DNA from: Sporolactobacillus putidus | GTDB lineage: Bacteria > Bacillota > Bacilli > Bacillales > Sporolactobacillaceae | Assembly: GCF_014647035.1 (NCBI RefSeq) | Contig: NZ_BMOK01000001.1 | Span: 372,001 to 436,000 of the forward strand | Reading direction: 5' to 3' | DNA: 64,000 nucleotides | Shown here: positions 54,485 through 63,955 of the stretch, in pieces | Numbering within the stretch: position 1 is the first letter of the stretch | Layout of the letters: the number at the start of each line of letters is the position of its first letter | Translations under genes and position numbers: made by a program | Notes under the pieces: generated by a model | What the model saw: the letters and a program-made list of their open reading frames with translations, nothing else | Databases searched by the model: none | Told to the model about the DNA's origin: nothing

Positions 54485-54662
54485 ATTATCCCCCCAGAAA
54501 AGATTAACCCATGTAATAAAGTGTATGCGGTCATCTTCCAATCTTTCATGAAAACTCTGTTCTCCCGTTCCTCGTCTAATAAAAAAACGATTGGAGAAGA
54601 CTTTTTCAGGAAAGAAAAAATCGGGTATGGGGGCATCATAGAATCTTTCTGCGCCCCGGCTG

Positions 54663-55136
54663 TCAGTTCAGCCGGGGAAAATTCTGCTGGCGAAGCGCCT
54701 CGTAGACAATGATTGCCGCTGTGTTCGAAAGGTTAAGCGAACGGATGGCATCCGTCATGGGCAGTCTCAGGCACCGGTCCCTGTGCGCGGCGACAAGATC
54801 TTTAGGCAGCCCTGTCGTTTCCCGCCCGAAAAAGAAATAATAGCTTCTGTCAGGATCACTGAAATCAAAATCGCTGTATGGACGGCTGCCGTCAGTTTCC
54901 ACAAAGTAAAATTCTCCTTCATCGTGCTTGGCGAAAAAATCATCAAGAGAATCATAGTAATGAATATCCACGGAAGGCCAGTAGTCCAGTCCGGCTCTCT
55001 TCAGATGCTTGTCATCGGTAGAGAAGCCGAGAGGCCGGATCAGGTGGAGCGAACTGTGTGTGCCGGCACAGGTTCTGGCTATGTTGCCCGTGTTGGGAGG
55101 AATTTGCGGCTGATAGAGAACAACATGAATACTCAT
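54663..55136 (-). CDS. trmL: tRNA (cytidine/uridine-2'-O-)-methyltransferase
   Basis: A 157-residue SPOUT methyltransferase (TrmL, called CspR in B. subtilis) that methylates the wobble base of tRNA-Leu. Short form without a separate RNA-binding domain. Motif 1 YQPQIPPNTGNIARTCAGT near 8-26; motif 2 YYFFFGRETTGLP; motif 3 IRSLNLSNTAAIIVYEALRQ. ATG at 55136 after GAGGTG. The order queG-yhbB-trmL matches B. subtilis. Confidence 0.95.
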   Translation of the reverse strand: MSIHVVLYQPQIPPNTGNIARTCAGTHSSLHLIRPLGFSTDDKHLKRAGLDYWPSVDIHYYDSLDDFFAKHDEGEFYFVETDGSRPYSDFDFSDPDRSYYFFFGRETTGLPKDLVAAHRDRCLRLPMTDAIRSLNLSNTAAIIVYEALRQQNFPRLN

Positions 55137-55167
55137 AAAACGTGTACACCTCGGAAAAAGTCAGGAT

Positions 55168-55192
55168 GCCGGATGCGCTTTCTGCGTCCGGC
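55168..55192 (-). terminator. Stem-loop after yhbB
   Basis: GCCGGATGCG / TGCGTCCGGC, 10 bp with one G-T pair; on the minus strand TTTTT follows after 8 bases. Weak terminator. Confidence 0.5.
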
Positions 55193-55241
55193 TGCCCGAA
55201 GAAAATCCATTTCATTATAACATGATCCGACAGGCCCCACA

Positions 55242-56141
55242 TCATGCTTCATCCCGGATATGAAAAAATTTATATTGAATTCTATCTGTCCAGGCAGGTG
55301 AATCCGTGTACGACCAGTCGCGGTGACGTGCATCGTACGTATGGGCATTGACAAGCGGCTGACCGGAAGGATCAAGAGCCGTGACGATGGTGTTGTGATT
55401 CCAGCGGCCGTCGCCTTCAAAATCATAGCAGATAACGTCTCCGGGTACCAGTTTGTCCGGTTTGTCTGCTTCTGCAGCGCCGATGATATTGCCGCTTCTG
55501 CTCAAATACCAGCGCAGGTTGTTGGCCACCGCCCAGCTGAAACTCCAGTTCGCCTGCTGCTGCCACCAGCCTCTGTTTCGGATCGGCTGGCCGTTCATTG
55601 GAAGGCCGCCGGCAAACAGGCACTGCGAAATAAAATTAGTACAGTCATTTTCCATTTTCGGAAAACCAGGATTGCGCTGATTCCACCAGACTTCGGCATA
55701 GCGGACGGCATTAAGCCGGTTATAGGGCCCCCGCGGATTCCTCTCTTCCGCGTCCTTTCCCGGAGCGGGGGGCAGCGCGCCTTCCTCATTTTTTACGAAA
55801 GGTGTTTTCAAACCATCGGCCACGATGCTCTTACCGCGCAGAACGGCCTGTCTGTCCTCAATTCTTTCTTCCAGATAGAATCGTTCGCTTTGTCTGAGCA
55901 GCCATTGTATGTGCAGACGATAGTCTATGACCCGATCCTCTCTTTTTTCTTCGATCCGGATCACTTTTGTCCGGCCGATCGCTTTCTCAATTTCAGAGTT
56001 TGTGTTTCTCAGCCGCAGGCTTCTTCTCAGCATGCAGGCCTGTTCATCGGTGTTCAATGCCATGTCAAAATCGTCCGACCGGTTCACCCACCATTCACAT
56101 AACTTTCCGACATGCGCCTGAAAAGGTTCTTTCCAGTCCAT
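55242..56141 (-). CDS. yhbB: Amidase-domain protein (YhbB-like)
   Basis: A 299-residue protein with a C-terminal Amidase_6 domain (about 150-295): YNRLNAVRYAEVWW, the Cys in NDCTNFISQCLFAGGLPM, and the His in RWNHNTIVTAL. The fold is NlpC/P60-like and often acts on wall peptides or spore components. No clear signal peptide. ATG at 56141 sits seven bases after GGGTG; the GTG three codons earlier is within that site. Position next to queG and trmL agrees with yhbB of B. subtilis. Confidence 0.82.
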   Translation of the reverse strand: MDWKEPFQAHVGKLCEWWVNRSDDFDMALNTDEQACMLRRSLRLRNTNSEIEKAIGRTKVIRIEEKREDRVIDYRLHIQWLLRQSERFYLEERIEDRQAVLRGKSIVADGLKTPFVKNEEGALPPAPGKDAEERNPRGPYNRLNAVRYAEVWWNQRNPGFPKMENDCTNFISQCLFAGGLPMNGQPIRNRGWWQQQANWSFSWAVANNLRWYLSRSGNIIGAAEADKPDKLVPGDVICYDFEGDGRWNHNTIVTALDPSGQPLVNAHTYDARHRDWSYTDSPAWTDRIQYKFFHIRDEA

Positions 56142-56257
56142 TTCGATCACCCGCTGTCGACGTATTTTACGTCATACCTATGCGGGGGCCTTAACGTTCA
56201 TGCACCTTGGAAAATCCTATCGAACAGCTGTGCTCTTTAAAAATTTCCGCTGCCGTC

Positions 56258-57406
56258 TTAACGGAGCAGCAAGCGCTCCATTTCGTTCCGGACTTTCTCG
56301 TCGGTCTCCTTCTCAAGCAGCGTCTTAAACGTATGAATCATTTTTTCACGCACGCCTTCCTCAAAAAGATCCCACATTTTCCCCACTGCCCAGACCGCGG
56401 TCCGGCGAATGACCGGACGCGGATCCTCTTCAAGCAAAAGAAGCAGTTCCGGAGCGGCGGTCACATCCTTGTAATTGCCGAGCGCGAGAATCGCGTTGCG
56501 CTGAATCGGTTTTTTCCCCCGCCAGGATCCGGATAAGTCTCCGAATATCTCCTTAAAACCGCGGTTTGAGATCGAGAGCAGCGGTTTGAGCAACGGCCGC
56601 GCCAGTTCAGGATCGGGCTCCATTTCTTCATGAAAATGGCTGTCCACGTCACGGTTGTAAGGACAGACCTGCTGGCAGGTGTCGCAACCGTAGACACGGT
56701 TGCCGACCGCTTTACGGTAATGTTCGGGAATGTCCTGTTTCGTCTGGGTCAGAAAAGCGATGCATTTATGACTGTTCAGCTGTCCGCCTTGAACAATTGC
56801 CCCTGTCGGGCAGCGGTCGATGCAAATCGTGCAGTCTCCGCATAAATTTTCGGCGGGCTTGTCCGGTGGAAGAGGCACGTTCGTCAACATTTCACCCAGA
56901 TAGACGTAAGATCCGAATTCTTGTGTGATCACATTCGTATTTTTTCCGGCCCAGCCGATGCCCGCCCTTTCGGCGACCGCCCGGTCGGACAGTTCCCCGG
57001 TATCCACCATGTTTTTGAATTTTGCTCCGGACACTTCATTTATGAGGAACCTGCCCAGTTTTTCCAGGCAGTCTCCGACAAGCCTGTGATAATCTGTTCC
57101 CCATGACGCCCGGCAAAATGCGCCGCGGCGGTTCTCTCTGGTATTTTCAGGGCGGACGGCCATCTTCTTCGGATAGGCCAAGGCGATCGCAACAATCGAC
57201 TGCACGCCGTCCATCAGCAAAGACGGTTCGGTCCGCTTCTCAATATCTTTTTCCTCAAACCCGGACTGGTAGCCGAGCTCCCGCTGCCGATAAAGCCTGG
57301 CCTTCAGTTCGGTAAACGGTTCCGCCGTCGTAAAGCCGATCTTGTCAACCCCGATTTCCTTGCTGTAAGCGATGAGTTTCTGTTTCACTATGCTGTAATC
57401 TGTCAC
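56258..57406 (-). CDS. queG: Epoxyqueuosine reductase
   Basis: A 382-residue QueG, the cobalamin- and iron-sulfur-dependent enzyme that makes queuosine from epoxyqueuosine in tRNA. N-terminal DUF1730 domain; two 4Fe-4S motifs CGDCTICIDRCPTGA and CDTCQQVCPYNRD (about 185-250); C-terminal HEAT-like repeats with RTAVWAVGKMW. GTG at 57406, eight bases after GGAAAGGAG, fits the usual length; the frame is open far upstream but that part is antisense to the next gene. Confidence 0.95.
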   Translation of the reverse strand: MTDYSIVKQKLIAYSKEIGVDKIGFTTAEPFTELKARLYRQRELGYQSGFEEKDIEKRTEPSLLMDGVQSIVAIALAYPKKMAVRPENTRENRRGAFCRASWGTDYHRLVGDCLEKLGRFLINEVSGAKFKNMVDTGELSDRAVAERAGIGWAGKNTNVITQEFGSYVYLGEMLTNVPLPPDKPAENLCGDCTICIDRCPTGAIVQGGQLNSHKCIAFLTQTKQDIPEHYRKAVGNRVYGCDTCQQVCPYNRDVDSHFHEEMEPDPELARPLLKPLLSISNRGFKEIFGDLSGSWRGKKPIQRNAILALGNYKDVTAAPELLLLLEEDPRPVIRRTAVWAVGKMWDLFEEGVREKMIHTFKTLLEKETDEKVRNEMERLLLR

Positions 57407-57496
57407 GCCGTGCACTCCTTTCCGAGCACGTATTCTACTAGAGACCCGCCGGAATTGTGGTAAACTGAAAAAAGAATGATATTCAGGAGGCGCGCC

Positions 57497-58165
57497 ATGC
57501 TTGATATCTCTGTTTCCGCAAAGCTTAAAGATCTTGTCCCCGATTTCAGAGCCGGCGTCATTTGTTATCATCATATCGTGATTGCCGATCTGCCGCAAAT
57601 CATTGCCGAGCGGCTTCCGCTTTTTTACGAAAACATACGTCTGTCTCTGGAGGATCATCCGGTCAGCGCCGTTGAAGGTGTGAAGGAGTGGCGCGGGATT
57701 TTTAAAAAAGCAGGCACCGATCCTTCCCGATACCGTCCTTCGCAGGAAGCTCTGCTGCGCCGTATCGGGAAAGAAGGACGTCTGCACACCATCCACTCGG
57801 CTGTAGATCTCAACAACTTCTTCAGTGTCCAGTACAGCATTCCGCTTGGAATCTACGACCTTGGGCACCTCGAGGAACCGATCCGGATCACAGTGGGTAC
57901 TCAAGAGGACCAGTATGAAGGATTGAACGGCAGAATCATGAATATGGAAAACAAAATGATCTCCGCCGACCGCAGCGGTGCCTTCGGAAGTCCTATTGTC
58001 GACTCCAGACGCACCTGTGTCACGGAACAGACGACCGACGCACTGCAGATCGTTTACACCCGTCCTTCCACGCCAGCCGAAGAAAGCCGCAGGATGATTA
58101 AGAAAATCGCCGGGATGTTCACGCAGATTCACGGGGGAGAAAACGAATGGAAGATCATTGAATAG
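57497..58165 (+). CDS. B3/B4 tRNA-binding domain protein
   Basis: A 222-residue stand-alone B3/4 domain like that in phenylalanyl-tRNA synthetase beta chains. Features: GVKEWRGIFKKAGTDPSRYR, SAVDLNNFFSVQYSIPLGIYD and QEDQYEGLNGR. Such free-standing proteins may edit mischarged tRNA, but this has been shown for few. The ATG at 57497 follows AGGAGGCGCGCC. Divergent from queG, with a shared 90-bp control region. Confidence 0.88.
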   Translation: MLDISVSAKLKDLVPDFRAGVICYHHIVIADLPQIIAERLPLFYENIRLSLEDHPVSAVEGVKEWRGIFKKAGTDPSRYRPSQEALLRRIGKEGRLHTIHSAVDLNNFFSVQYSIPLGIYDLGHLEEPIRITVGTQEDQYEGLNGRIMNMENKMISADRSGAFGSPIVDSRRTCVTEQTTDALQIVYTRPSTPAEESRRMIKKIAGMFTQIHGGENEWKIIE

Positions 58166-58251
58166 AATATGATTTTATAGTCGTTCGGAGCAGGAACAAA
58201 AGCTTCTGATCGACTTTCTCACACGATAATTTTCGGCAAGGAGTGAACGTA

Positions 58252-58491
58252 TTGAACTCGGATCTTTTCAGTATTGACTACTTTAAGCAGGCGCTGCGCC
58301 TTCAGATTGAGAAAAACAGCGATGTATTCACACCCGTTCAGACGATGAACAGCTATTATCATACGGTCGTTTCGGCAATCATCCAGGACAGAATCAATAA
58401 GAATTTTGAACTGATCCGCCGTATCCGAAACCTGGAGGCGGCCTATAAGTCTGTTAAAAATGAAATCATTCAGCAGCAACAGCAGCAGTAA
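58252..58491 (+). CDS. Small conserved-looking protein of unknown function
   Basis: A 79-residue soluble protein starting [20 protein letters not shown], mostly helical, ending with a poly-Gln tail (QQQQQQ). TTG at 58252, eight bases after AAGGAG, is a better start than the GTG at 58243 that touches the site. About 85 bp after the B3/4 gene and followed by a good terminator, so likely in the same operon. I do not recognise the family. Confidence 0.65.
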   Translation: MNSDLFSIDYFKQALRLQIEKNSDVFTPVQTMNSYYHTVVSAIIQDRINKNFELIRRIRNLEAAYKSVKNEIIQQQQQQ

Positions 58492-58589
58492 ACATTCTTT
58501 CATGAACAAGAAACCCGCGGAATGCCCGATACGGCCTTACGGTACGGTACGGAACAGGCAAGTTATGTATGCCGGTACAGCACTGCAAC

Positions 58590-58626
58590 AAAAGAAGCTG
58601 ACCTTTTTGGGGACAGCTTCTTTTTG
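58590..58626 (+). terminator. Terminator after the small protein gene
   Basis: AAAAGAAGCTG / CAGCTTCTTTTT stem with T run. Confidence 0.88.
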
Positions 58627-58637
58627 TATCGTTTAAT

Positions 58638-58719
58638 TTCAGTTCAAGTTTTCCCGCGCTCGGCTCAACTTTTACAGGTTTCGGTTCGCCTTTTCCCTGT
58701 TTCGGTTCGACTTTAGCGC
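58638..58719. repeat. Degenerate 20-22 bp tandem repeat, four units
   Basis: Units begin at about 58638, 58660, 58680 and 58701 with the core TTCGGTTCGACTTT. Lies between the terminator and the end of fnr. Confidence 0.65.
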
Positions 58720-58751
58720 AAAATCAGCCATGTCAGTGAAAACCTATAGGA

Positions 58752-59473
58752 TCACAGTCGGCAAATGTTCATCGGGCAGCGATCTTCGCAATGGCAGATT
58801 GCTTTAATATAATCCAAGTTTCTGATCACGATCGATCCGTGGTAATAGCCGATAGCGCCGTCATTTTTCCATGCTTGAAGCATACGGTTGACGGTTTCCC
58901 GGGTAGAACCGATTAATTGCGCCAGATCGGAGTTCGTCAGATCAATGGTGTAGTGAATACCGTCTTCTTCTTTCCTTCCGTACCCGTGAGCCATTCGAAT
59001 CAGGGTGGAGGCCAGCGCTCCGTTTTTCCGTAAAAAAGCAAATCGCGCATTTTTATTTGCGTATATTGGTTCATCAGCCCGATCCACTTCATAAACTCAA
59101 ACGAGAGTCCGGGGTTTCCCGCCAGAAGCGCCTCGACTTCTTTCTCGGGGATCACGCCGATCGTGCAGTCCGTCACACTATTGGCGGTAAATGAATATTC
59201 CTCGTATCCGAAACAGCCGATTTCTCCGAATAAATCGTTCGGAGTAAAATAGTGCAGGACGAGATCTTTGCCGTCATAAGCGGACTTGAATAGTTTCACA
59301 CGGCCTTTGACCACATAATAGAGCTTGTCGGAAGGATCGCCTTCCCAGTAAATACTCGTGCCTTTTTTGAATTCGGTCACAGTCATAGTATTTTTCAGAG
59401 CTTTCAGATTCTGCTCTGAAAACATGGACGTATTGCTCATCTGATCCTGTATGGTATACGCCGCACTTTCCAC
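58752..59473 (-). pseudogene. fnr: Crp/Fnr-family anaerobic regulator with a one-base frameshift
   Basis: About 240 residues if the frame is mended. N-terminal cyclic-nucleotide-binding fold (about 10-130) with FKKGTSIYWEGDPSDKLYYV; then FEFMKWIGLMNQYTQIKMRD; HTH with NSDLAQLIGSTRETVNRML; C-terminal Fe-S cysteines CHCEDRCPMNIC as in B. subtilis Fnr. The first frame ends 15 codons too soon in KTERWPPP; the second resumes with RKNGALASTLIR. The break maps to five A (59023-59027 on the plus strand, TTTTT) where six are needed. It may be a true mutation, a phase-variable run or a sequencing error. GTG at 59473 follows AAAGGTG. Confidence 0.85.
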
Positions 59474-59607
59474 GCCGATCACACCTTTGCCACTCAATGA
59501 ATTTTCTTGTTTTCATTATACAAGATAAATTCTAATGATTTTACTGTTTGTGTGACAAAAATCATACAAGTTCGCGAATTCGACAAAATTCATAGATGTT
59601 CCGCTCA

Positions 59608-60864
59608 TTATCCCTCGAGCAGCAATGTTTCCGGATCTTCCAGCAGTGTTTTGACTTTAACAAGGAATTGTACCGCTTCACTTCCATCGACGATTCGGTG
59701 ATCATAAGAGAGCGCAATATACATCATAGGCCGGATTTCAATTTTGTCTCCTTCAGGTGTTTCAACAGCCACAGGACGCTTTTTGATTCCATGCATGCCG
59801 AGGATGCCGACCTGCGGAGCATTGATAATCGGAGTGGACATCAAGGAACCGAACGTGCCGCCGTTTGTAATCGTGAATGTCCCTCCCTGAAGATCTCCCA
59901 ATTGCAGGCGGTTGGTTCTTGCCTTTGCCGCCAGATCCTTGATCGACTGTTCAATTTCAGCAAACGTCAGGCGGTCCGCCTCGCGGACAACCGGGACGAC
60001 AAGCCCTTGATCCGTTGCCACGGCAATACCGATATCGTAGTATTTTTTAACGAGTATATCCGTTCCGTCAATTTCTGCGTTCAGAAGCGGAAAACTTTTC
60101 AAAGCGCCGACCACGGCTTTTGTAAAAAAGGACATGAACCCGAGTTTTACATCATGTTCTTTGACAAAGGTCTCTTTGCGGCGTTTCCTGATTTTCATGA
60201 TGGCCGTAAGATCCACTTCGTTAAATGTGGTCAGCATGGCCGCTTCGTGCTGGACTGAGACAAGCCGGTCGGCAATGGTCTGCCTCCTGCGCGACATTTT
60301 CACGCGTTCAACCGGTTTCGCCGGATCCACGGCAAGGGGCAGCGGCTGCCCGGCAGGCTGCCGGACTTCATTTCCGGAAGCGCTCTGCCGCGTGACATCA
60401 TCCAGTCTGACACGCCCGAGCGGATCGCTGGTCTGAACCGAATTCAGGTCAATCCCCTTTTCCCTGGCCAGCTTCCGCGCAGCCGGAGAAGCCGGGCGCA
60501 GATCCGCGGCACCCGCCTCCCGGACTGGTTCCTGTTCCTTGGCCGGAGCAGGCCGTTCTGCGGGAGCCTGTTTTTCCGCACTCTGCGGTCCTGAAGAGTC
60601 GGCCGCCTGCTGTTCTGTTCCGGAACCTTCATTCTCATCAAGCAGCGCGATGACTTCACCGACCTCGACCGTATCATCCACGCCTTTCTCAATTTTTTTC
60701 AGGACTCCGGAATGTTCCGCACTGATTTGTATGTTGACCTTGTCGGTTTCAATCTCGGCGATATCATCCCCCTGGTTGACTTTGTTCCCTACATCGACCA
60801 GCCATCTGACGATCGTTCCTTCCGTAATGGACTCGGCAAGTTCCGGTACTTTGACTTCGATCAA
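59608..60864 (-). CDS. odhB: 2-oxoglutarate dehydrogenase E2 (dihydrolipoyl succinyltransferase)
   Basis: A 418-residue E2 core. Single lipoyl domain (about 1-76) with lipoyl Lys in [11 protein letters not shown] near 43. A Pro/Ala/Glu-rich linker leads to an E3-binding domain ([17 protein letters not shown] near 125) and the catalytic domain with [16 protein letters not shown] near the end. Makes succinyl-CoA in the citric acid cycle. TTG at 60864 after GGGAGGGG. Only 30 bp after odhA, so one operon. E3 (lipoamide dehydrogenase) is not nearby, as in B. subtilis. Confidence 0.96.
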   Translation of the reverse strand: MIEVKVPELAESITEGTIVRWLVDVGNKVNQGDDIAEIETDKVNIQISAEHSGVLKKIEKGVDDTVEVGEVIALLDENEGSGTEQQAADSSGPQSAEKQAPAERPAPAKEQEPVREAGAADLRPASPAARKLAREKGIDLNSVQTSDPLGRVRLDDVTRQSASGNEVRQPAGQPLPLAVDPAKPVERVKMSRRRQTIADRLVSVQHEAAMLTTFNEVDLTAIMKIRKRRKETFVKEHDVKLGFMSFFTKAVVGALKSFPLLNAEIDGTDILVKKYYDIGIAVATDQGLVVPVVREADRLTFAEIEQSIKDLAAKARTNRLQLGDLQGGTFTITNGGTFGSLMSTPIINAPQVGILGMHGIKKRPVAVETPEGDKIEIRPMMYIALSYDHRIVDGSEAVQFLVKVKTLLEDPETLLLEG

Positions 60865-60894
60865 TCTGATCCCCTCCCAATAACACGATGTTAA

Positions 60895-63795
60895 TTAAAA
60901 ATTCTTATGCAAAGTCTCCGAGATAATGCGTTTCTGTTCCTGTTTATGAAATTCGGGTTCACCGGTCGCCGTGCTGGAACGTTCCGGGCGGCCGATATAG
61001 CTTAAATCAGTTCCTTCCGGCAAAACACTGCGCAGCCTCGGTTCCATATAACTCCAGGCACCCATATTCTTCGGCTCTTCCTGAAGCCAGACGATTTCTT
61101 TCAGTTCAGGATACTTGCTGAAGAAATTCTTTAAAGCTTCCTCAGGAAACGGGTAAAGTTCCTCGATGCGCAGAATATGCAGCCAGTCAAGACCGGCCGA
61201 ACTCGTTTCAATATCAACTTCAAGATCGACCGCTACCTTTCCGCTGCAAAGCACCAGTCTCCGCACTTTCGAAGGATCGCCGCCCGTCAGCGGTTCCTCG
61301 AGGATACTCTGGAAATGGCCTTCAGACAGATCCTCCGGCGAGGAAGTGGCCTTCGGATGGCGGAGCAGGCTTTTCGGCGACATGATCACGAGCGGGCGGA
61401 CCACATCGGTATTCAGAATCGAAGCCTGCCTGCGCAGAATGTGAAAGTACTGGGCGGGTGTCGTTAAGTTAGCGACAACCCAGTTGTTCTCCGCCGACAG
61501 CTGCAGGAACCTTTCCAGACGTCCGCTGGAGTGCTCCGGACCCATGCCTTCATAGCCGTGAGGCAAGAGGATGACGAGACCGGATTTCTGTCCCCATTTC
61601 GCTCTACCGGCGGTAACAAACTGGTCGAACATCACCTGGCCGACATTGGCGAAGTCGCCGAACTGCGCCTCCCAGATGACCAGAGTCTCAGGAGCAAAAA
61701 CGTTGTACCCGTATTCGAAACCAATAACGGCCGTTTCCGACAGCGGACTGTTATGGATGTCGAATGAGGCGCGGACATCCTTAAGATAATGAAACGGGGA
61801 ATAAAGAACACCTGAGTCCGCATCATGGAGCACCGCATGCCGGTGGGCGAATGTCCCGCGCTCAACGTCCTGGCCCGTGAACCGGATGGGCGTGCCGTCC
61901 TTGAGGATTGAGGCAAAAGCGAGCGATTCACCGAGACCCCAGTCAATTTTCCGGCTGCCGTTCAGGGCCGTCTCACGGCGCTTCAGGATCCGGGCCAGTT
62001 TCGGATAAACATGCAGTTCCTCCGGCCAGTCAAGCAGCTGCCCGTTCAGCTCTTTCAATTCGTCAATCGGCACTTTGGTCTGAATATGATCCAGCGGCTC
62101 CGCAAGCTTTTTCGGAAAAGGCGTTTCCTTCAGTCCCTTTTTCTGTTCTTCCCGTGATAGGTTGTAAATGAGCTGCAGTTTGTCCAGAAGATGGTTTTTG
62201 TACTTTTCCAGCTCGTTTTCAGTGACCAGCTTCTCGCCTTCCAATTTTTTTTGGTAAAGGCTGCATACGGTCGGGTGATTGCGGATCGCATGGTAAAGAA
62301 CAGGCTGCGTGGCCTCAGGATCATCGGATTCATTGTGTCCGTAACGCCTGTAGCCGCACACATCAATGAGAAAATCTTTCCGGAACGTTTTCCGGTACTG
62401 ATAGGCCAGGCTGATTGCGCTCAGACAGGCTTCCGGATCGTCTGCATTGACGTGAACGATCGGCACCTCAAATCCCTTGGCCAGGTCACTGGCATAAGCG
62501 GTCGACCGTTCGTCCTCCTGATCCGTCGTAAATCCAAGCTGATTATTGGCGATGATATGAATCGTACCGCCGGTGTTAAAGCCTTTCAGCCGGCTCAGGT
62601 TGAACGTTTCGGCGACAACGCCTTCACCGGGAAAAGCCGCGTCGCCGTGGATCATAATGGTAAACGCCTTCTCAGTATCCTGATCCGGATAGCCTTCTTT
62701 CCTGCGATTATCCTGAGCGGCCCGTGTATAACCCTCGATAACCGGATCGACAACTTCCAGATGGCTGGGGTTGTTCGCCAAAGTCACCTTAACCTGGAAA
62801 GACCCATTATCGGGATCTTTTTCCCCTGTATACTGAAGCAGGTATTTCTTGTGTCCTTCTTCAATCGACCGGGCTGCACCAAGGTGATATTTCACATCGC
62901 CGGTCCAACCGTAATTGATGCCCTTTGATCCTTCAGAGGGGACCATGCTTTTGATTGGCGCATGGACGAATTCCGCCATGATTTTTTCATAAGGTTTGCC
63001 CAAAATGTGAGCAAGCACACTCAGGCGTCCGCGATGCGCCATGCTGATCATGACCTGTTTTGTTCCATCCCCGACACCGTACTGGATCAGTTTGTCAAGC
63101 ATCGGCACAAGCACGTCCAGCCCTTCAATCGAAAACCGTTTCTGGCCGACAAACGTCTTGTGGAGGAAATGTTCAAATGTTTCGACCTTACTCAATTGCT
63201 TCAGTAAATCTTTTTTTTCGAGATCGGTAATTTTAAATTGAAAGCGCTTTCTTTCAATGGCTTCATTCAGCCACTTTTTTTCCTTCAGATCCTGCACATG
63301 GCTGAATTCATAAGCGAGCGAACGGGAGTAAAGATCACGCAGATAATTAACGACATCAAGCGCATTGCGAACTTCATCAGGCGCTTCCGGCCAGATGACA
63401 CGTGAAGGAATCGCTTTCAATTTTTTCGGCGACAAATTAAAAGCTGCAAGATCCATAAGATGCGTTTCGACAATATGATGTTCACCCAGTGGATTGACGT
63501 GGGCCAGCAGGTGGCCGTAGGTCCGGATCCGTTCGGCAAGTCTGACGGCCCCTACTGCCTGATCAAGATCAAAGCCGGTTTCAAATGCGCCATATTCAGG
63601 GACGGGATGAACTTTGAACGGGTTTCCGGCGATGGTCTTCGGCCTTCCCCATTTATCGAACAGATCGCGCAGTGTAAGATCCACAGTATCCGGATCTTCA
63701 AGAAATTTATCATACTGTTCATCAACATAACCCAGATTCAGGCCGGAAAAACTCTGCCACGGGTTTGTCTTGTCTAACGTTTCATTAGCAGACAC
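60895..63795 (-). CDS. odhA: 2-oxoglutarate dehydrogenase E1
   Basis: A 966-residue thiamin-diphosphate E1 (B. subtilis OdhA is about 940). Marks: MAHRGRLSVLAHILGKP near 255, the ThDP motif region GDAAFPGEGVVAETFNLSRL near 380-400, RYGHNESDDPEATQP near 475, and the C-terminal transketolase half with EYGYNVFAPETLVIWEAQFG and LPHGYEGMGPEHSSGRLERF. GTG at 63795, nine bases after GGGGAG. First gene of odhAB. Presence suggests an at least partly working citric acid cycle. Confidence 0.97.
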   Translation of the reverse strand: MSANETLDKTNPWQSFSGLNLGYVDEQYDKFLEDPDTVDLTLRDLFDKWGRPKTIAGNPFKVHPVPEYGAFETGFDLDQAVGAVRLAERIRTYGHLLAHVNPLGEHHIVETHLMDLAAFNLSPKKLKAIPSRVIWPEAPDEVRNALDVVNYLRDLYSRSLAYEFSHVQDLKEKKWLNEAIERKRFQFKITDLEKKDLLKQLSKVETFEHFLHKTFVGQKRFSIEGLDVLVPMLDKLIQYGVGDGTKQVMISMAHRGRLSVLAHILGKPYEKIMAEFVHAPIKSMVPSEGSKGINYGWTGDVKYHLGAARSIEEGHKKYLLQYTGEKDPDNGSFQVKVTLANNPSHLEVVDPVIEGYTRAAQDNRRKEGYPDQDTEKAFTIMIHGDAAFPGEGVVAETFNLSRLKGFNTGGTIHIIANNQLGFTTDQEDERSTAYASDLAKGFEVPIVHVNADDPEACLSAISLAYQYRKTFRKDFLIDVCGYRRYGHNESDDPEATQPVLYHAIRNHPTVCSLYQKKLEGEKLVTENELEKYKNHLLDKLQLIYNLSREEQKKGLKETPFPKKLAEPLDHIQTKVPIDELKELNGQLLDWPEELHVYPKLARILKRRETALNGSRKIDWGLGESLAFASILKDGTPIRFTGQDVERGTFAHRHAVLHDADSGVLYSPFHYLKDVRASFDIHNSPLSETAVIGFEYGYNVFAPETLVIWEAQFGDFANVGQVMFDQFVTAGRAKWGQKSGLVILLPHGYEGMGPEHSSGRLERFLQLSAENNWVVANLTTPAQYFHILRRQASILNTDVVRPLVIMSPKSLLRHPKATSSPEDLSEGHFQSILEEPLTGGDPSKVRRLVLCSGKVAVDLEVDIETSSAGLDWLHILRIEELYPFPEEALKNFFSKYPELKEIVWLQEEPKNMGAWSYMEPRLRSVLPEGTDLSYIGRPERSSTATGEPEFHKQEQKRIISETLHKNF

Positions 63796-63926
63796 TTTAC
63801 ATCGCTCCCCGTTATGATGGATTGATTCTCAAACTTCTAATTCCGAGACTGTTAGAAAGATGCCGATCGTAAACCCAAAACATCTGCTGTTCCTTGAAAA
63901 AAAACTTGTTTTCTTCTTGTAAACCC

Positions 63927-63955
63927 ATTTTAGCACACTGAATTTGAAGTTTAAA
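63927..63955 (-). promoter_or_regulatory. Candidate promoter of odhAB
   Basis: On the minus strand TTTAAA, 17 bp, TAAAAT, about 130 bp before the odhA start. The -10 is good, the -35 fair. Nothing else is recognised up to the window end. Confidence 0.5.

Noticed and set aside
54655-54678. Strong stem CCCCGGCTG/CAGCCGGGG at the end of trmL as a terminator
   Set aside because: No T run follows on the minus strand; partly inside the coding end.
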